This document shows positions 59,715 through 64,000 of a DNA stretch of 64,000 nt, one piece after another. The notes below the pieces were generated by a model. That model was not told the DNA's origin, ran no database searches, and saw only the letters and a program-made list of their open reading frames with translations. Position 1 is the stretch's first letter, and every line of letters begins with the position of its first letter. The stretch comes from Capitella teleta (taxonomy: Eukaryota; Annelida; Polychaeta; Capitellidae). Made by a program: the position numbers and the translations under genes. Location: the NCBI GenBank assembly GCA_000328365.1, contig KB306133.1:107911-171910 (forward strand), read 5' to 3'.

Positions 59715-59728
59715 GTTGCCATGGTAAC
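59715..59728. promoter_or_regulatory. RFX X-box
   Basis: GTTGCCATGGTAAC is the exact reverse complement of the site at 28546, a full palindromic X-box. Confidence 0.55.
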
Positions 59729-62700
59729 GGCGGCATGCGGCGCTTTATTCGCGCTAATCTCCGTGATTATGAACTGCTAATCGGCGCACCATCTCGCGGT
59801 CGGCGGTTATACTGTAACGCCTGGTTGCCTATCTCGGTTTTCAGCGCACGAGGCATCATTCAAGCTTTGTGGGAACGATCCGATGATGTACACCAGAACA
59901 TTATGGCTCCGAATCGTTCGCATATGCGGTTAATGAAAGGCAGGCGCCAGGCATAGGAGCCCTGCTCGAACATGCTCCAGCGACGAACTTCACAAGACTT
60001 TGCTGCCATTGATGTCCTGCGGCGGTTCAGTCGCTGCGGGCGGCAAGCCGAGATTATCGTCGTAATTAAAGCGATAATTCAACATGCAAGCCGACCTTGT
60101 CATTTTCAGCAAGCGTCGCACTGCAAAGCGGTCGAGTCGTTTGCAATCTGCTGCGTCCTGCAAAAGAGACCGGTTGAGTGTAACAAAGCTGAAATTAATA
60201 GGAAGCGATTACATGGAATAATTTATAAATTCACGAGCATTCCTCTGTATCGTAGCTAACTATAAGTATACATAGAGTCGACCTACTATAACATCTGACA
60301 GCTTTTTAAAAATATCCAGGCACCCATGTGTAACCATTCCGACAGCCCGACAGCTTCCTGTCAAATCCTTCTCGCTAAATATTCACGATTGCAAAAGTTT
60401 ACTTGCACAACATAGAACCAGTTCGCCGATTATCACACATGACGCGATGTTTTTCCGGGTTTCCCATCGCTGATGATTGATGCAATTGAGCTGCCTTCTA
60501 CAAATGTAACCGATATACGTGAGCAGCACGTACTGGCACAAGTCAGGAGTTGTCCATTAGCAAAGTATATCATCGACATGCGTTGACACTGCGCCGTCAC
60601 GCTTCATCGCGCGTCGATGTCATAATCATGCTCGTCCATCATGGACACACCTGTCGCGCATCGATCAACGAAGGCAAAAAGCAATTAGCAGAGCTGTCTT
60701 GGGGACATGACGCCGGCGCAACAGTACCTCGTCTTTGAAGAGGCTGCTATGCTAATATTTGCTCTGAACGCGCGACCTGCAAAGGGTTGCTGTTTGGTAT
60801 TCTCATTAGCGCTGAGGTGAAAACGAGCAAGTTATTTTGCTTCGATCTCGACCGGGATGTCTCGTTGGCGGTTGTACTTGATCCGTTGTTCCAGGAAATG
60901 AGTTATGAGTATGAATCTTGTTGTTCTGCATGGCATTTCTAGGGGCGCGTTCAATCTGCGACCGAATTCCAGGAAGTCGTCGCTTAGCAACGGTTGCTCC
61001 TCGCAGAAAAGAGCGCTTTTTCCGATAATCTCATCACGCGTGCGATTACTCGTCATTCGACGCTCGGTTTGGCTCCAAAGGAACCCGAATTACGTCATCA
61101 AGGAATTCCCATGATCCGCGTCTTTTCCCTTTCCCCTGGGCCACGGCTGCACAAAAGGTAACCATATCGTGCTCATTACAACGCTGCGCTTTCTGCGCGG
61201 ATTTTGCGCGGGAAAATCGAAACCACGTGCGATTCCCACATTGAGCGATAATCGGTACTAATCCCCGGCTTCCGGTGTCACAAAAGACGTCTCAACATTC
61301 GCTAAAGCCGTCTTGTAATGCAGTTCCTTCAAATTCAGGCGCAGCTCTTGAAGGGAGGGGGCAAGACGTGTCAGCCTCAGCCCTCCCGACCCCAGTCAGC
61401 AGGGACTTGGAATGCGGGAGACGTCGCGGCCTCTGCGGCTTGCTTCCCGGCCGTCGCGCCCCGCGGTCTCCCGCTGCGTGGCGGGGACCCGAGCACCGCC
61501 CGCTGCCCTCGGGCTAATAAGATCGACCCCCGGGTAATGAGAATCGCGTTAAACAAAGCGGATCGGCGAGGGCGGCTGACTTACTGCTCCGATATGTCTT
61601 GAAACGAAATCGCAAATGAGTCCGTTTGAAGTGGAAGAGGGTCTTATCTGATAACCACGCCCTGAATCACCCCCCCCCCTTCATTCCAACCACGTGTATC
61701 AACGGGCATCCAACGGAGGACACCTGATAGCGAGGGAGGACGCCGAGGACCTCCTAGAGGACACGACGCGGCCTCATGCTTGAGGGACCATGGAAATGGA
61801 ATTCGCCACGAGGCGCAAAAGCGTCAATTCGCATGACCAAGTGACGTCAGACGAAAGATGCGCAGAACAGCGCAATAAAATGGAAATCGACGTCAAACAG
61901 CTGTTAATTAACAAATGTATAACATTAATGAGCTCGAATCACGCTCCATATTTGCATTTAATTGTTGCGTGTTCGCGACGACACCTGTTTACTAAACAAC
62001 GAACGTGTGAATTGAAGTGCATTTGGACACGCGGAGCCTGCGACCAGGCTGCACAATATGACATGAACATTGCATGTATACAACTAAAACAAGCATAATA
62101 TGAATTGATTCTATTTACATGTATAATTTGGCGATGCTTGGATACTTTATTTCCGTCTTGAGTGCCATCGTCGTCTGCGATTTTTATGATATATGTTTGT
62201 CAGTATATGAATATGTCAATATCGATTATGCATAATCTGCATGTAGCATACAGCCTGTATTAACGATGTATAATGTATGCATTGTAATCAGGAAACCTGT
62301 TTGCTTATCCCCGACGCATAGCCCTATATATGCAGGCATATAGAAATAAAAAGTTAAAACTGTTATCCAAAGAAGCCTATTTATAAGTTCACTATAATTT
62401 ATTAAACTGCTAAAATAATAGTATTATAACAGAAATCAATTTACGCGTGAAACCATCGGAAACATTTTTGGGGCATTTTTTTCGTTTTTCGGAGTATCAA
62501 TCAAATTTCGCAAAATTCGAATTTAATGCACCATGACTGTGCTTGTTAACAGTCAGCTTCCATGTTTGGCGTCCAATGAGTGCAAAAGTGTTCCTCCGAA
62601 ATGAGCTCTGCTTACATGTGCAGTTCGTAATCTGACTTTAGCATCAGTCATAAGCGTGACTGACGTGAGGTCACGTGACATGCATAGCGGGCGATTGTAT

Positions 62701-64000
62701 CTGCGCTTCATGGAGCCGGCTGACTCCGACTGATTCAGTCACAGATGCACGCATGCGCAAACAGCGAGCACGCCTGATCCGTCCGGTGCCATGGCCGCTG
62801 CCTGCAAACGCAATCTGTCCGCTTTTGCTATTGCGGCATTGATTTGCAATCTGCACTTGTATTTGCAAAGACACGTGTTCCAGGGTAACGTTTGATGCTA
62901 TACACACGTCCACGTGCACACAGTAATAATCCGTGTAAAAATGAAACTTTTAATTTAGCTAAAGTTAACCAAGTGTTCATAAAAATAACCACCTATAGTC
63001 TGCGCGCATTATTTTATGCAGGGAATTGAATAAAAATTTGAATAAATGAGAAATGCGAGCGTCGTGTGATCGCGAAGAGAGCTGAATCAGTTGAGCCCCT
63101 GAACGAGTATTAATGTCATCCGCTGTGTGGCGCTTCAGTACAAAATGTTTTGTTTTCATTTTAAGGTGTAAGCATTAGTTTTATAATTAAAACAACACCA
63201 CTCTCAAATAAATAAAAATGCAAAGATGATGCCTTATTTAAGCGTCCAATGAAGCCTACCCCTCCCTATATTGGGTGCACTCTATACTAATCGAGATAAA
63301 TCGACATCGAACGTCAATGAAATTGGAACAGGAATGATATAGGAATAGCAGCATGACATGTTAGAATAACCATACCAAGTATCTAATCACTCTTATATTT
63401 GCGTCGTTTTCACACTGTGACCTGTTTTGTAACACTTTTTCAAAAATGCGTAGTGCCATTGGAAAGCATTGAAACATGGAGTACTTGTAGATAGACTTCT
63501 TTTGGTCCATTCTGTATATTTGACGTATGGCTCTTTGACGTATACAGTATTATAGTATAGTTGACGCATTGACATGCAGTGAATCTGCTATATTCATAAC
63601 GTGAGTGCACGTTTTTGGGTTGAGTTGTGCTTATATTTATATAGCTATAATGTAAATATATTGCGGTCGTTTGTGAATGTGGAACTATCATGCTGAGATC
63701 ACCAGCAACCGACGGCCGCATGATCACCACAGGGCCACAAGTCATAGCGCCCTCGATGTTGAAATCTACAACATTAACTCCCCAATGTCTATCTGCTAAA
63801 ACTAATGGTGCCCAGAGTGCTGACGACCATAAAGCCGACATGAACATTTTTCCTTGGAAAACTCACGGCAACAGACCTTAAAATATAGCATCAAACAGCG
63901 CATACGAATTATAGTATAACATTTTAACATTGCGAGAGTCCTATATATTTGTTGGTCTGTACACTTACAACACCAAAAAGATCTTCTTCGCTAAGACCGG

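Larger units (their letters stand above)
53169..64000. other. Gene-poor, CpG-motif-rich region to the window end
   Basis: No convincing exon on either strand. It holds NRF1-like palindromes, CREs (59546, 61842) and X-boxes, poly(T) runs near 53826 and 58366, and poly(C) near 59670 and 61670. The sequence becomes plain AT-rich after about 62.1 kb. Confidence 0.45.

Noticed and set aside
61275-61602. Overlapping GC-rich open frames
   Set aside because: Low-complexity Pro/Arg/Gly content, no start context, and no splice partners. It is likely a CpG-rich non-coding island.
1-64000. tRNA and rRNA genes
   Set aside because: I looked for GGTTCGAATC-type arms and for rRNA-like conserved blocks and found none with a matching structure.

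Overview
This is animal (metazoan) nuclear DNA. The evidence is spliced genes with GT-AG introns, AATAAA poly(A) signals and three recognisable animal gene models, all on the + strand. The phylum cannot be fixed from the window. Many introns are very short (44-90 nt), while other introns and the intergenic DNA are long, AT-rich and full of homopolymers. A marine invertebrate is plausible, but that is inference.

Layout. 1-6.1 kb: gene-poor DNA with decayed transposable-element pieces (a gag-like LTR-element fossil and a LINE reverse-transcriptase fragment) and a perfect 84-bp tandem duplication. 6.4-7.1 kb: the last exon of an unrecognised gene with a charged helical segment. 7.1-15.6 kb: gene-poor DNA with a 12-unit minisatellite, a P-element-type transposase remnant, a palindrome-rich segment and a foldback repeat. 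15.6-18.2 kb: a compact seven-exon TRAFD1-like zinc-finger gene with an arginine/glycine-rich tail. 18.2-22.5 kb: intergenic.

22.5-32.3 kb and 40.0-44.8 kb hold two tandem LIM-homeobox genes of the Lhx1/5 (Lim1) class. Both have six coding exons, first coding exons of 176 nt, and the same intron phases throughout. The downstream gene (B) is a conserved Lhx1/5 with the family's C-terminal region. The upstream gene (A) has diverged in the homeodomain, linker and tail, uses a GC-AG intron where B uses a 53-nt GT-AG intron, and carries a hAT transposon and a 50-bp assembly gap in its first intron. I infer a local tandem duplication followed by asymmetric divergence. TRAFD1 and LHX5 are also neighbours on human 12q24.13, so the linkage may be ancient.

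32.5-40 kb and 45.3-64 kb contain no gene I can recognise. They are strikingly rich in promoter-type palindromes: NRF1-like GCGCATGCGC, CRE TGACGTCA, and RFX X-boxes. This looks like the regulatory landscape of the Lhx pair, possibly with unannotated promoters. Two weak exon candidates (49.47 kb and 53.15 kb) are recorded.
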